Of a stretch of 64,000 nucleotides of DNA, positions 35,689-44,169 are shown one piece after another (within the stretch, counting starts at the first letter, position 1; every line of letters starts with the position of its first letter). The notes under the pieces are model-generated. The model saw nothing but the letters and a program-made list of their open reading frames with translations, did no database searches and was not told the origin of the DNA. Source of the stretch: Candidatus Zixiibacteriota bacterium. GTDB taxonomy: Bacteria; Zixibacteria; MSB-5A5; GN15; JACZUZ01. The stretch spans positions 1 through 64,000 of the forward strand of contig JAJRPJ010000012.1 of NCBI GenBank assembly GCA_024280835.1. Reading direction: 5' to 3'. A program made the position numbers and the translations under genes.

Positions 35689-36414
35689 ATGAAGACATTC
35701 ACCAAAACTTGTATATCGTCGATTTCGTTCTTAGCTGCAACTCTCATTCTGGCAGCATGTTCTAATATCCCTGGACTTGTAGGAACTGATAGTGCACCAG
35801 AATATTTCCCCAATCGAATTGGAACAAGCTGGACTTTTGCTCCTCCAAACACCACCGATGAGCCACCTAGCTACACAAAGACAGTCAGCATAATAGGCCA
35901 GACGACTATTCTAAACGGAATGACAGTTTCACTCTTACGATCAATATATGAGTACGAATCAGATTCATTGGTAGACACTCAATACGTATTCACCAACAAA
36001 GACAGCGTCGTAATCTTTAGCAAATCGAACTATGACAGCTTCACACGCGAGCACAAATTCTTGCTTCCTCTAAGGGTAGGCGATAAAGTGCGCTGGACCA
36101 GGAAAGTAAGAGCGCTATCACAAGATTCGGGTTTCATCATTGACGGTGCGCCAGACATCGGTGAAGTACTGAGCCAGGGTTCAATGCGTATCGGCTCAAA
36201 ACAATACGACAATGTATTTATGGTTCAAAATGTAGATGGGACGGATTGGAGGCGTTTTGTTGAAACCACATTTTGGATCGTTCCAGAACTCGGAATAGTC
36301 AAGCGAGTAGAATCTTCATGTTCTATCTCTCCTTACACAGGTAGAGAAGGCGGTGGCGTCAAAAGTTGTTATCCATACGACAGGTGGGAACTAAGAGATT
36401 TTGAAACGAAGTAG
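35689..36414 (+). CDS. Lipoprotein, paralogue of its upstream neighbour
   Basis: A 241-residue lipoprotein with signal MKTFTKTCISSISFLAATLI and lipobox LAAC (Cys near residue 24). The mature start EYFPNRIGTSWTFAPP and the end YDRWELRDFETK parallel the upstream protein (EYFPNQVGNRWTYS and MWELQDISLVEVK), so the two arose by duplication; this copy lacks the EF-hand loops. GAGGTGA precedes the ATG. It is 1 bp from the upstream gene and overlaps the selenoprotein gene by 14 bp. Confidence 0.75.
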   Translation: MKTFTKTCISSISFLAATLILAACSNIPGLVGTDSAPEYFPNRIGTSWTFAPPNTTDEPPSYTKTVSIIGQTTILNGMTVSLLRSIYEYESDSLVDTQYVFTNKDSVVIFSKSNYDSFTREHKFLLPLRVGDKVRWTRKVRALSQDSGFIIDGAPDIGEVLSQGSMRIGSKQYDNVFMVQNVDGTDWRRFVETTFWIVPELGIVKRVESSCSISPYTGREGGGVKSCYPYDRWELRDFETK

Positions 36415-37129
36415 CAATATCTCAAGGTCAACGTTCATTGTAGTCACTATAGGAATGTTGGCTATTAGTGTTAGTTCATTCGATATCTCCAACGCCCAGC
36501 AAGGCCGAAGAGGAAAAGGCAGACAAACCAGACCTGACCGAATAGACAAAGCCCCAAAAGTTGGCGAAACCGCTCCGCTCTTCATACTCTCTTCGCAAGA
36601 CGGTGAATCTAAAACATCTTTGGCATATTTTGAGGGTAAGAAACCAGTGGTGCTGTTTCTTGGTAGTTATACGTGACCGCCATTTTTTCGTCAGGTTGAC
36701 GAAATGGAAAAGATGTACCAAAAGTACAAAGACATCGCCGAATTTCGTTTAGTCTATATCCGCGAAGCGCACGCTCTCGGTAGTCGCCGCGAATCAGCTC
36801 AAGCCAAAGAACACAATATCAAAGATCCCAATACATTCGGTGAACGTTGTTCCTTGGCTGCTTCATTTCTTGACAATGAAAAATTAACCGTGCCAACTAT
36901 CGTGGATGATATTGACAATACTGTCAGTGAAGCCTATGGTGCATTTCCTGATCGATTATTTATTGTTGGCATTGACGGCAAGATTGCATATGCAGCAGAC
37001 CGTGGCCCAAGAGGTTTTAGACCTGCCCTACAGGAGACAGACAAATGGCTGTCTAAACTTAGAGCTAAACTCAATAGAAACAAGCCTGCGATGGGTATTC
37101 GTATACGTGATTCACTTTCTAGACGGTGA
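36401..37129 (+). CDS. Iodothyronine-deiodinase-like selenoprotein (UGA = Sec)
   Basis: One 242-residue reading frame containing a single TGA at 36674-36676. Around it the protein reads VVLFLGSYT-U-PPFFRQVDEM, the active-site pattern GS.T(U/C)PPF of the deiodinase-like thioredoxin-fold family, where U is selenocysteine. Frame and family similarity continue after the TGA (FRLVYIREAH, VPTIVDDIDNTVSEAYGAFP, LFIVGIDGKIAYAADRGP). A hairpin 4-31 bases after the UGA (see 36680-36707) fits a bacterial SECIS. The N-terminus is a signal peptide (RSTFIVVTIGMLAISVSS then NA-QQ), so it acts outside the cytoplasm. Start TTG at 36401 overlaps the lipoprotein gene; no better start keeps the signal. Natural substrate is unknown; a redox role is inferred. 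Confidence 0.88.
36680..36707 (+). promoter_or_regulatory. SECIS-like hairpin for UGA recoding
   Basis: CCATTT (36680-36685) pairs with AAATGG (36702-36707), TTT (36686-36688) bulges, CGTCA (36689-36693) pairs with TGACG (36697-36701), and GGT forms the tip. The G-containing loop starts 18 bases after the UGA, within the distance used by bacterial SelB, and the bulged U's next to the upper stem recall the bulged U of known elements. Confidence 0.8.
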
Positions 37130-38029
37130 ACAGCAGTAGCAAACCCATGCGCCTTGTTGGCTCTGTGACCAAGACATGACGCCGCGAGCGCGTAGGGCGC
37201 TTTCAATTTCTTGCGCGTCGAATTGCATGATGCCTGAGAGAATCAACATTCCATCTGATTTGACTATCTTTAGTAAGTCGTCAAGGAGTTCCAAGAGAAT
37301 TTTGCTGATGATATTTGCGACAACGATATTGTAGGTTCCATGCTCGGAGCTGTAACTATCTGTTGAACCGCATGATATTTCGACAGTGTCAGAGACATTG
37401 TTGAGACGCTGATTTTCTTTGCCGTTGACGATGGCCACTGGGTCATTGTCAACAGCTTTGACGTAGCTGGCGCCAAGTTTTGCGGCTAAGATTGATAGAA
37501 TTAGAGAGCCACAACCGATGTCGGCGACTCTTTGGCCGGGTTTGACTGCGTCCTTGAGAGCGCACATAGCGAGTTGTGTAGTCTCATGTGAACCGACTCC
37601 AAATGCCATTTTGGGGTCTATGACAATATCAATTTTCACGTCTGGCGCATCCACACTCTCTCTCTCGACCCAGGTTGGTCGCACAAGAACAGTGTCAGCG
37701 ACAATTACTGCTTTTGTCTCTCGACGGAACTTTTCCTGCCAATCTATATTGGCGACAAATTCAACTTCAAATTCTGGACATGACTCAGAAAAGCGCTCTT
37801 GAACAAACTCTTCTGCACGAGCGCGAAACGAATCTACGAGAGATTCATCCAAATAGAAGCGGAGTTTTGCAAGCGATGCGTCTTTTGAATCAATTTCTTG
37901 GAAGCCTGCTGGAAGTTCAGTAGTTAGAAAATCTGTGAATAACTCAGATTGTGACGAATCAATGCAAATAGTTATTTGCGAATAGCCATCAACTTTGGCG
38001 TTGCTGTCACTCATACCAGCATAGTTCAT
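37112..38029 (-). CDS. prmA: Ribosomal protein L11 methyltransferase
   Basis: A 305-residue SAM-dependent methyltransferase that trimethylates L11. After an N-terminal substrate domain come VDIVIDPKMAFGVGSHETTQ, VADIGCGSLILSILAAKLGA (motif I), VKAVDNDPVAI and NIVVANIISKILLELL (motif IV). Its ATG directly follows the dnaJ stop (TAAATG), so it ends the heat-shock operon. Its 3' end overlaps the selenoprotein gene tail-to-tail by 18 bp. Confidence 0.93.
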   Translation of the reverse strand: MNYAGMSDSNAKVDGYSQITICIDSSQSELFTDFLTTELPAGFQEIDSKDASLAKLRFYLDESLVDSFRARAEEFVQERFSESCPEFEVEFVANIDWQEKFRRETKAVIVADTVLVRPTWVERESVDAPDVKIDIVIDPKMAFGVGSHETTQLAMCALKDAVKPGQRVADIGCGSLILSILAAKLGASYVKAVDNDPVAIVNGKENQRLNNVSDTVEISCGSTDSYSSEHGTYNIVVANIISKILLELLDDLLKIVKSDGMLILSGIMQFDAQEIESALRARGVMSWSQSQQGAWVCYCCSPSRK

Positions 38030-39181
38030 TTAGACACCGAGTGATTCACGGAGCTTTTGCAGAAATGACTTATTATGTTTCGGAGGCTGGAACGACTCGG
38101 ATTGTTCAAGTTGCTCAAGTAGTTTCTTGTCGGCGCTGGAAAGTTTTGTTGGAGTCCAAACCGTAATTAAAACGATTTGGTCACCTCGGCCATAGCTCCT
38201 CAAATGCGGTATGCCCTCGCCGCGTAATTTGATGGCTTTGCCACTTTGTACACCAGCAGGGATTTTGATTGTCTCCGAACCACGCAAAGTTGGGACTTCG
38301 AGCTTTGTCCCTAGGGCTGCGGTGGCAAAAGAAATCATCTTCTGGTAAATGATGTCATCACCTTGACGGACAAAGTGGTCATGTTCTTTTTCTTCGATGA
38401 CCACCTGCAAATCACCAGGTGTGCCACTGTGAGGACCGAAGTTACCTTTGCCCTCGACTGTCAAATAGTTGCCTTCACTAACACCCGCAGGAATTTCAAC
38501 TTCAGTGTCTGTTGAGATTTTGGCGCGTCCTTCACCATGACATTCTGGGCAAGGACTGGTAATTGTCTTGCCACTGCCTTGACACTCAGGGCAGGGTCGA
38601 ACTTGCTGAATTGATCCAATGAATGTACGAGTGACTGTGCGAACCTGTCCCGCTCCACCACATTGACGGCATGTCTCAGCGCTAGTCCCCGCAGCAGCCC
38701 CCGACCCTGAACAACTTTGGCAGGCGCCTAGACGATTAACTTTCAATTGCTTGGTGACACCCATCGCTATTTCTTCGAGGGTCAGAGACATTCGAATACG
38801 GAGGTCTTCACCACGATTTGAACGAGCCCGACCACCGCCGAACATATCCTGAAAGCCACCGCCGCCACCGCCGAAGTCACGCATAAATGAGCGCAGCGCT
38901 TCGTTGATATCGAATCCACCGAAGCCAGACTGGAAGCCGCCACCTCCACCCTGCCCATTGAAGGCGGCATGGCCAAATTGGTCATAGCGCTGACGTTTCT
39001 CAGGGTCTTTAAGGATTTCATAGGCCTCAGTGGCCTCTTTGAATTTATCCTCAGCGGAACTGTCACCTGGATTTCTATCAGGATGAAACTTCATCGCCAA
39101 TTTGCGGTAGGCGGACTTTATTTCGCCTTCGCCAGCTCCACGGTCGACTGACAGGACTTCGTAATAATCTCTTTCAGACAT
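38030..39181 (-). CDS. dnaJ: Chaperone DnaJ
   Basis: A 383-residue Hsp40. J-domain residues 1-70 with HPD in [10 protein letters not shown]; Gly/Phe region about 75-120; four zinc-binding CxxCxGxG-type repeats ([35 protein letters not shown]); then the C-terminal substrate domains with [19 protein letters not shown]. It stimulates DnaK, encoded 58 bp upstream. Confidence 0.97.
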   Translation of the reverse strand: MSERDYYEVLSVDRGAGEGEIKSAYRKLAMKFHPDRNPGDSSAEDKFKEATEAYEILKDPEKRQRYDQFGHAAFNGQGGGGGFQSGFGGFDINEALRSFMRDFGGGGGGFQDMFGGGRARSNRGEDLRIRMSLTLEEIAMGVTKQLKVNRLGACQSCSGSGAAAGTSAETCRQCGGAGQVRTVTRTFIGSIQQVRPCPECQGSGKTITSPCPECHGEGRAKISTDTEVEIPAGVSEGNYLTVEGKGNFGPHSGTPGDLQVVIEEKEHDHFVRQGDDIIYQKMISFATAALGTKLEVPTLRGSETIKIPAGVQSGKAIKLRGEGIPHLRSYGRGDQIVLITVWTPTKLSSADKKLLEQLEQSESFQPPKHNKSFLQKLRESLGV

Positions 39182-39239
39182 ATATATACTTATAGCTTGC
39201 TATCTAAGGGTTGAACTAGAACTTCCCTACGCCACTAAA

Positions 39240-41171
39240 CTACTTCTTTTCCTCATCAACGACTTCAAAGTCCGCGTCGACAGCATCATCATTTTCAGAA
39301 GATTTCTCTTCGGCTGATTCATCAGTTTTGGCTTCGCCATCAGGGGCTTGCTGAGCTTCTTGCTCAGCGGTGGCCGCTTTATACATCTCTTCAACAAGCT
39401 TGTGAGCGACTTTGGTAAGTTCTTCTTTGGCTGTGTTAATCTCTTCAAGCGATTCACCAGCTAGAACTTCCTTGAGTTTGTCGAGAGCAGCTTGAACAGC
39501 AGTCTTCTCTTCGTCACTGATTTTGTCGCCATGTTCTTTAAGAGTTTTCTCAGTCTGATAATGCAACTGATCTGCGTCATTACGGGCTTTGACTAACTCT
39601 TCGCGAGTTTTGTCCTCATCAGAATGCGCCTCGGCGTCTTTCACCATACCATCTATTTCGGTGTCCGATAGACCAGATGACGCTTCAATGCGAATCGACT
39701 GCTCTTTGCCTGTGGCCTTGTCTTTGGCGCTAACATGAACAATGCCATTAGCGTCGATGTCGAAAGAGACTTCAATTTGAGGGATACCACGTGGTGCAGG
39801 TGGAATGCCGACCAAATCAAAGCGACCTAGTGTTCGACCATCGGCGGACATTTTACGTTCGCCTTGGAGGACGTGAATATTCACTGCTGGCTGGTTATCA
39901 GCGGCAGTTGAAAACACTTGGGACTTCTTGGTTGGAATTGTCGTATTACGCTCAATCAATGGGGTCATACCTCCACCGAGAGTTTCGATTCCCAATGTCA
40001 GCGGTGTGACATCCAGCAAGACGACATCTTTAAGATCACCAGCGAGGACACCACCTTGAATTGCGGCGCCGATAGCTACGACTTCATCTGGGTTAACACC
40101 CTTATGCGGCTCGCGTCCAAAGATTTCTTTGACTATCTCATGAACTTTCGGCATGCGTGTCATACCGCCAACTAGAACAACTTCGTCCATGTCGGAGGCT
40201 TTCAGTTTCGAATCAGCTAGGGCCTGTTTGCAAGGTCCGACTGTTCTTTGGAGAAGCTCTTCGGTCAATTGCTCAAGTTTGGCACGTGAGAGAGTTAGAT
40301 CAAGATGCTTGGGGCCGTCTTGATCGGCAGTTACGAATGGCAAATTGATATTGGTTTGCATCGCGCTTGAAAGCTCGATTTTGGCTTTTTCGGCTGCTTC
40401 ACGCAAACGTTGGAGAGCGATTTTGTCTTTGCGTAAATCTATACTGTTGGTCTTTTTGAACTCTTCGGCCATCCAGTCAATGATTTTCTGGTCGAAATCA
40501 TCACCACCCAGATGCGTATCACCTGACGTTGAATGAACTTCAAAGACACCATCACCAATTTCCAAGACAGAAACGTCGAAAGTTCCACCACCAAGATCAA
40601 AGACAACAATTTTCTTGTTGCCACCTTTGTCGAGTCCATAGGCTAATGAAGCGGCTGTAGGTTCATTGATGATTCTTAAAACTTCCAGTCCTGCAATTTT
40701 GCCAGCGTCTTTGGTGGCTTGACGTTGTGAGTCATTGAAATATGCAGGAACAGTGATTACCGCTTTGGTGACTTCAGACCCGAGATGGTTCTCAGCGGCT
40801 TTCTTCAAATACTGCAGAATCATCGCAGATATTTCTGGAGGGGCATAGGACTTATCACCAACATTAATCACAACATTGTCACTATCGCCATCGGTCACAG
40901 TGTAGGGTACTAGCTTCTCTTCAGAGGACACTTCGATATGTTTGCGGCCCATGAAACGCTTAATTGAATACAGGGTGTTTTCAGGGTTCGTGACAGCCTG
41001 ACGTTTGGCGGCGGCTCCAACGAGTCTTTCGCCAGTCTTTGAAAATGCGACAACCGACGGGGTTGTGCGAGCGCCTTCCTGATTTGGAATTACAGTCGGT
41101 TCGTTGCCTTCGAGCACCGCAACACAACTATTTGTGGTCCCGAGGTCTATTCCAATTACTTTGTTTGACAT
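39240..41171 (-). CDS. dnaK: Chaperone DnaK (Hsp70)
   Basis: A 643-residue ATP-dependent chaperone. Signatures: [50 protein letters not shown], then the linker [16 protein letters not shown] and a helical lid with an acidic tail ending EVVDEEKK. I use the ATG at 41171, which has GGAG about 10 bases upstream; a TTG three codons earlier is too close to that site. Confidence 0.98.
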   Translation of the reverse strand: MSNKVIGIDLGTTNSCVAVLEGNEPTVIPNQEGARTTPSVVAFSKTGERLVGAAAKRQAVTNPENTLYSIKRFMGRKHIEVSSEEKLVPYTVTDGDSDNVVINVGDKSYAPPEISAMILQYLKKAAENHLGSEVTKAVITVPAYFNDSQRQATKDAGKIAGLEVLRIINEPTAASLAYGLDKGGNKKIVVFDLGGGTFDVSVLEIGDGVFEVHSTSGDTHLGGDDFDQKIIDWMAEEFKKTNSIDLRKDKIALQRLREAAEKAKIELSSAMQTNINLPFVTADQDGPKHLDLTLSRAKLEQLTEELLQRTVGPCKQALADSKLKASDMDEVVLVGGMTRMPKVHEIVKEIFGREPHKGVNPDEVVAIGAAIQGGVLAGDLKDVVLLDVTPLTLGIETLGGGMTPLIERNTTIPTKKSQVFSTAADNQPAVNIHVLQGERKMSADGRTLGRFDLVGIPPAPRGIPQIEVSFDIDANGIVHVSAKDKATGKEQSIRIEASSGLSDTEIDGMVKDAEAHSDEDKTREELVKARNDADQLHYQTEKTLKEHGDKISDEEKTAVQAALDKLKEVLAGESLEEINTAKEELTKVAHKLVEEMYKAATAEQEAQQAPDGEAKTDESAEEKSSENDDAVDADFEVVDEEKK

Positions 41172-41180
41172 CTTGTACAA

Positions 41181-41280
41181 ACTCCATTCAACAATGATTT
41201 ATGAGGGGAATTAGGAGAAACTGCTAGCTCCTAAATCCTGTCTTATTATTTACTTTGTCATGCGACTTAGAGTAGCGCTA
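41181..41280 (-). repeat. Inverted repeat between grpE and dnaK
   Basis: TTAGGAG-10-CTCCTAA (41211-41234) is a perfect seven-pair inverted repeat in the 100-bp spacer. It has no U-run, so a mid-operon RNA hairpin is more likely than a terminator. Its arms resemble but do not equal those of CIRCE. Confidence 0.45.
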
Positions 41281-41883
41281 CTACTCTTTTGTCTTTTTCT
41301 TTGCCGAGACTCCGACTTGCGAGTGACGCAAGACTCTATCACCGCGCTTGTAACCTTTTGAGACGACTTGTGCGACCTGGTCTTCAGGCTGTTCATCTGT
41401 TTCTATTTGTATAACCGCTTCATGGTAAGTTGGATCAAACGGTTTGCCTTCGGTTTCAATCGCTTCAACACCGTGAGATTTCAAAATATTTACCAGCTGC
41501 TGGTGAATCATCTTCGCGCCTTCATGGAGCGCTTGATAAAGCTTTTGCGGATTGTCATCATTTTGACCTTTTTCAGCCGACTCCAAAGCGCGCTCGAAGT
41601 TGTCAACTGTGTCAATCATTTGCAACAAGATTCGGTCATTGGCTGAATTAATCAAATCCAGCCGTTCTCGAGCGTTTCGTTTTTTGAAGTTCTCAAACTC
41701 AGCAGCCAATCTTATGTACTTGTCTTGCGCATCAGCCAAGGCCGTGTCGCTATCTGATACTTTCTCTGAAGCTCTCGCCTCAGTAGTTTCAGAATTATCG
41801 CAAGTTTCTTCTGATGGTGAAGCGCTGTCACTGGTCACATCAGATCCTCTTGTCTCTTTTGATTCAGTTGATTCTGTTGTCAT
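41281..41883 (-). CDS. grpE: GrpE nucleotide exchange factor
   Basis: A 200-residue co-chaperone of DnaK. The acidic, Ser/Thr-rich N-terminus (residues 1-50) is followed by the long coiled coil (ALADAQDKYIRLAAEFENFK), then KRNARERLDLI, DNFERALES and the beta-domain segment VEAIETEGKPFDPTYHEAVI and SKGYKRGDRVLRHSQVGVS. Typical length and position between hrcA and dnaK. Confidence 0.95.
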   Translation of the reverse strand: MTTESTESKETRGSDVTSDSASPSEETCDNSETTEARASEKVSDSDTALADAQDKYIRLAAEFENFKKRNARERLDLINSANDRILLQMIDTVDNFERALESAEKGQNDDNPQKLYQALHEGAKMIHQQLVNILKSHGVEAIETEGKPFDPTYHEAVIQIETDEQPEDQVAQVVSKGYKRGDRVLRHSQVGVSAKKKTKE

Positions 41884-41910
41884 TTGAAAATATTTCTATT
41901 GTCTAAACGT

Positions 41911-42963
41911 TTACGATTTACTTGAATCGGACAAACTCGCCGAAATCGATTTTGCGGTGAATTCCACCATCGATAACAGTTTAGAATACCGCATTCTTGT
42001 CGGTCCAATAACGGCAATTCTGCCGACAATCGAGCCAACCTTGTATGTGGCGCTAACTACAGAACAGCGTTTCATCTCTTTGAGATTGTTTTCATCACCA
42101 ATTTTAACCAGAACCCCTGGAGCTGATTCACATTCGCCATTGTCACTGACGAGTTCTTTCGAAAGTTTCTCCTGATTGTCAAGAGTCTTAACGAAATCGA
42201 CTAATTGCGTCCGATCGGCAAACTCTGGTTGTCCTAGTAGATTATCCGCCCCGACCACATGAAACTGCGTATCGGAAGCGCCTTCCCAAAGTCCTGATTC
42301 TGGATCTACAAACATCTTCAAAAGTCGTGCATTGCCACCAACATCAGCTAATCGCTTGCTTATCGTTCGCCTGATTTCACCAAGTGTCAGACCGCACAAT
42401 TTCTCATTCAAGATATGCTCAAGAGTGTGCATATTCTCATCCGGCAGTGAAGCATCTACCTCTAAAATAACAGAACGAGCCAGACCAGACTTGATGACCA
42501 AAACAACCAGCGCTTTGTCTGCGCTTAACTGAACTAGCTCTAGCCTTGTCAAGGTCCCTGCATCGAATCTAGGGCCGATAGTAATTCCCATTTGCATGGC
42601 GATATCCGCCAATGCTCGTGTTGACTGGCCCAGAATCGCATCAATCGATTTACCAGAACCAGACAATGAATTACGAATTTTCTTACGTTCGGAAACACTC
42701 AGAGTTTCTGGCTTCAGTAAACTATCGACATAGAGTCGATAGCCAATGTCAGTTGGGACTCTTCCAGCTGATGTATGGGGCTGGGAAATATATCCCATGT
42801 CCTCTAGGTCTTGCATTGTATTTCTAATTGTCGCCGGTGAAAGCCCCATATCATACTTGGTGGCAATCACACGAGAGCCGACTGGATCGGCTGTCGCGAT
42901 ATAATGGTCAATTAGGTTTTGCAGGACCTGCTGCTCGCGTGGATTTAAGTTTTCAAATGCCAT
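41911..42963 (-). CDS. hrcA: Heat-inducible transcription repressor HrcA
   Basis: A 350-residue repressor of heat-shock operons. N-terminal winged helix: LNPREQQVLQNLIDHYIATA, DPVGSRVIA, GLSPATIRNTMQDLEDMGYI, SQPHTSAGRVPTDIGYRLYVD, followed by the GAF-like dimerisation core and the end VVSATYKVGSIVGRIAVIGP ... RMRYSKLLSMVEF. It normally binds CIRCE; I do not see a CIRCE sequence in the 300 bp upstream. Confidence 0.95.
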   Translation of the reverse strand: MAFENLNPREQQVLQNLIDHYIATADPVGSRVIATKYDMGLSPATIRNTMQDLEDMGYISQPHTSAGRVPTDIGYRLYVDSLLKPETLSVSERKKIRNSLSGSGKSIDAILGQSTRALADIAMQMGITIGPRFDAGTLTRLELVQLSADKALVVLVIKSGLARSVILEVDASLPDENMHTLEHILNEKLCGLTLGEIRRTISKRLADVGGNARLLKMFVDPESGLWEGASDTQFHVVGADNLLGQPEFADRTQLVDFVKTLDNQEKLSKELVSDNGECESAPGVLVKIGDENNLKEMKRCSVVSATYKVGSIVGRIAVIGPTRMRYSKLLSMVEFTAKSISASLSDSSKS

Positions 42964-43055
42964 CTGTAAATTGCCAAAAAGTATTTCTTTAAGTAAATGT
43001 TCTTTTCAAGTGAATTGTCAGCCCCAACATTGCGACTTGCAAGAAAGGACGCAGA

Positions 43056-43082
43056 CAAAAAAACTGGCAGTCAGACTGCCAG
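43056..43082 (-). terminator. Intrinsic terminator between nadK and hrcA
   Basis: On the minus strand CTGGCAG-tctga-CTGCCAG followed by seven T. It would end the dxs-nadK transcript and insulate the hrcA operon. Confidence 0.85.
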
Positions 43083-43142
43083 AGCGCTAACAATCTACAC
43101 ACCGAGGATTATATGTCAACTAATATGATGAAGTTCCCCACA

Positions 43143-43176
43143 GGATAATATTATTCGAATTCGAAAAGGATAATAT
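43143..43176. repeat. Small palindrome with flanking direct repeats
   Basis: TTCGAATTCGAA (43154-43165) is a perfect 12-bp palindrome flanked by two copies of GGATAATAT (43143-43151 and 43168-43176). It lies in the spacer between nadK and the terminator; no function known. Confidence 0.4.
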
Positions 43177-43260
43177 ATCTTTGGTTTGGGCGGGCTATGA
43201 GTTGATTCGAGGTCAAAAAAGCCTCTATAAGGTTGGTTATTCTATTCGATGCCACAAGAC

Positions 43261-44151
43261 TTACTCTGGAGCTACCATTGGCGCTCTACCCCAGTGCAAT
43301 TTCTGGCGAATCACCTTATAGAAGGAGCTATTCTTAAAGCGAATGAGCTTGACTGTACTCCGACCTTTACGAACTACAAACTCGGCGGATTCAGGCAATT
43401 CTTTGGTAAATTGGCCATCGATAGTAAGTGCGCTGCACCCATGATTGGAGTATACGCGAACTATCAATTCCATGTCATCAGCAAAAACAAACGGCCTGCT
43501 AAAGAATCCAAAAGCTGAAATCGGGGAGACGACAATCGCCTGCATTTCTGGGGCAAGGATCGGCCCACCAACCGACAACGAGTAGGCGGTTGAACCAGTT
43601 GGGGTTGCGATAATCAATCCATCGGCGCGATAATTGGCAATTGCACGTTCACCGCTGTAGAGGTCAATCGTAATAATTCTGCTGGTTGCGCCACGGTCAA
43701 TTACCACTTCGTTCAAAGCAGGAGGTGTCTCGACTCCCTCTAGAATCATCTCAAGAGTCATTCTCGCATCAATATGATAATCGCCAGCGACTATTCTCTC
43801 TAAATTTGCATCGACATCGGCAAGCGAAGATTCGGTTAAGAACCCAAGAGTGCCAACATTAACGCCAAGAATTGAAACATCAGATCCAGCCACTAGGCGA
43901 GCAGAAGTGATAATAGTGCCATCTCCACCGAGCGAAATTAAGACATCAATTGAATCTCGTAAGTCTTTGTCAGAGAGAACATTGTCCAAGCCGCCAACAC
44001 CGCTGCCAGACTTTTGCAATAACTCGCCAGTTGCCGTAGAAAGCTTGACAGCATGGCCAGTGCGATGCCCCCAAGCAATAATTTGCTGGGCAGTTGGCGC
44101 AGTTTCAGGGCGTTTTGAATTGGGATTGACGTTGAGTCCGAAAGTCAACAC
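43261..44151 (-). CDS. nadK: NAD kinase
   Basis: A 296-residue ATP-NAD kinase making NADP. It contains LISLGGDGTIITSARLV (GGDGT motif), ILGVNVGTLGFLTE, NEVVIDRG, YRADGLIIATPTGSTAYSLS and GGPILAPEMQAIVVSPISA. It begins 18 bp after dxs and is likely co-transcribed. Confidence 0.95.
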   Translation of the reverse strand: MLTFGLNVNPNSKRPETAPTAQQIIAWGHRTGHAVKLSTATGELLQKSGSGVGGLDNVLSDKDLRDSIDVLISLGGDGTIITSARLVAGSDVSILGVNVGTLGFLTESSLADVDANLERIVAGDYHIDARMTLEMILEGVETPPALNEVVIDRGATSRIITIDLYSGERAIANYRADGLIIATPTGSTAYSLSVGGPILAPEMQAIVVSPISAFGFFSRPFVFADDMELIVRVYSNHGCSALTIDGQFTKELPESAEFVVRKGRSTVKLIRFKNSSFYKVIRQKLHWGRAPMVAPE

Positions 44152-44169
44152 AGTGCAGAAACCGTTGTT

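Noticed and set aside
41211-41234. Inverted repeat TTAGGAG-10-CTCCTAA as a CIRCE element
   Set aside because: Only the first four bases of each arm match CIRCE and the spacer is 10 rather than 9.
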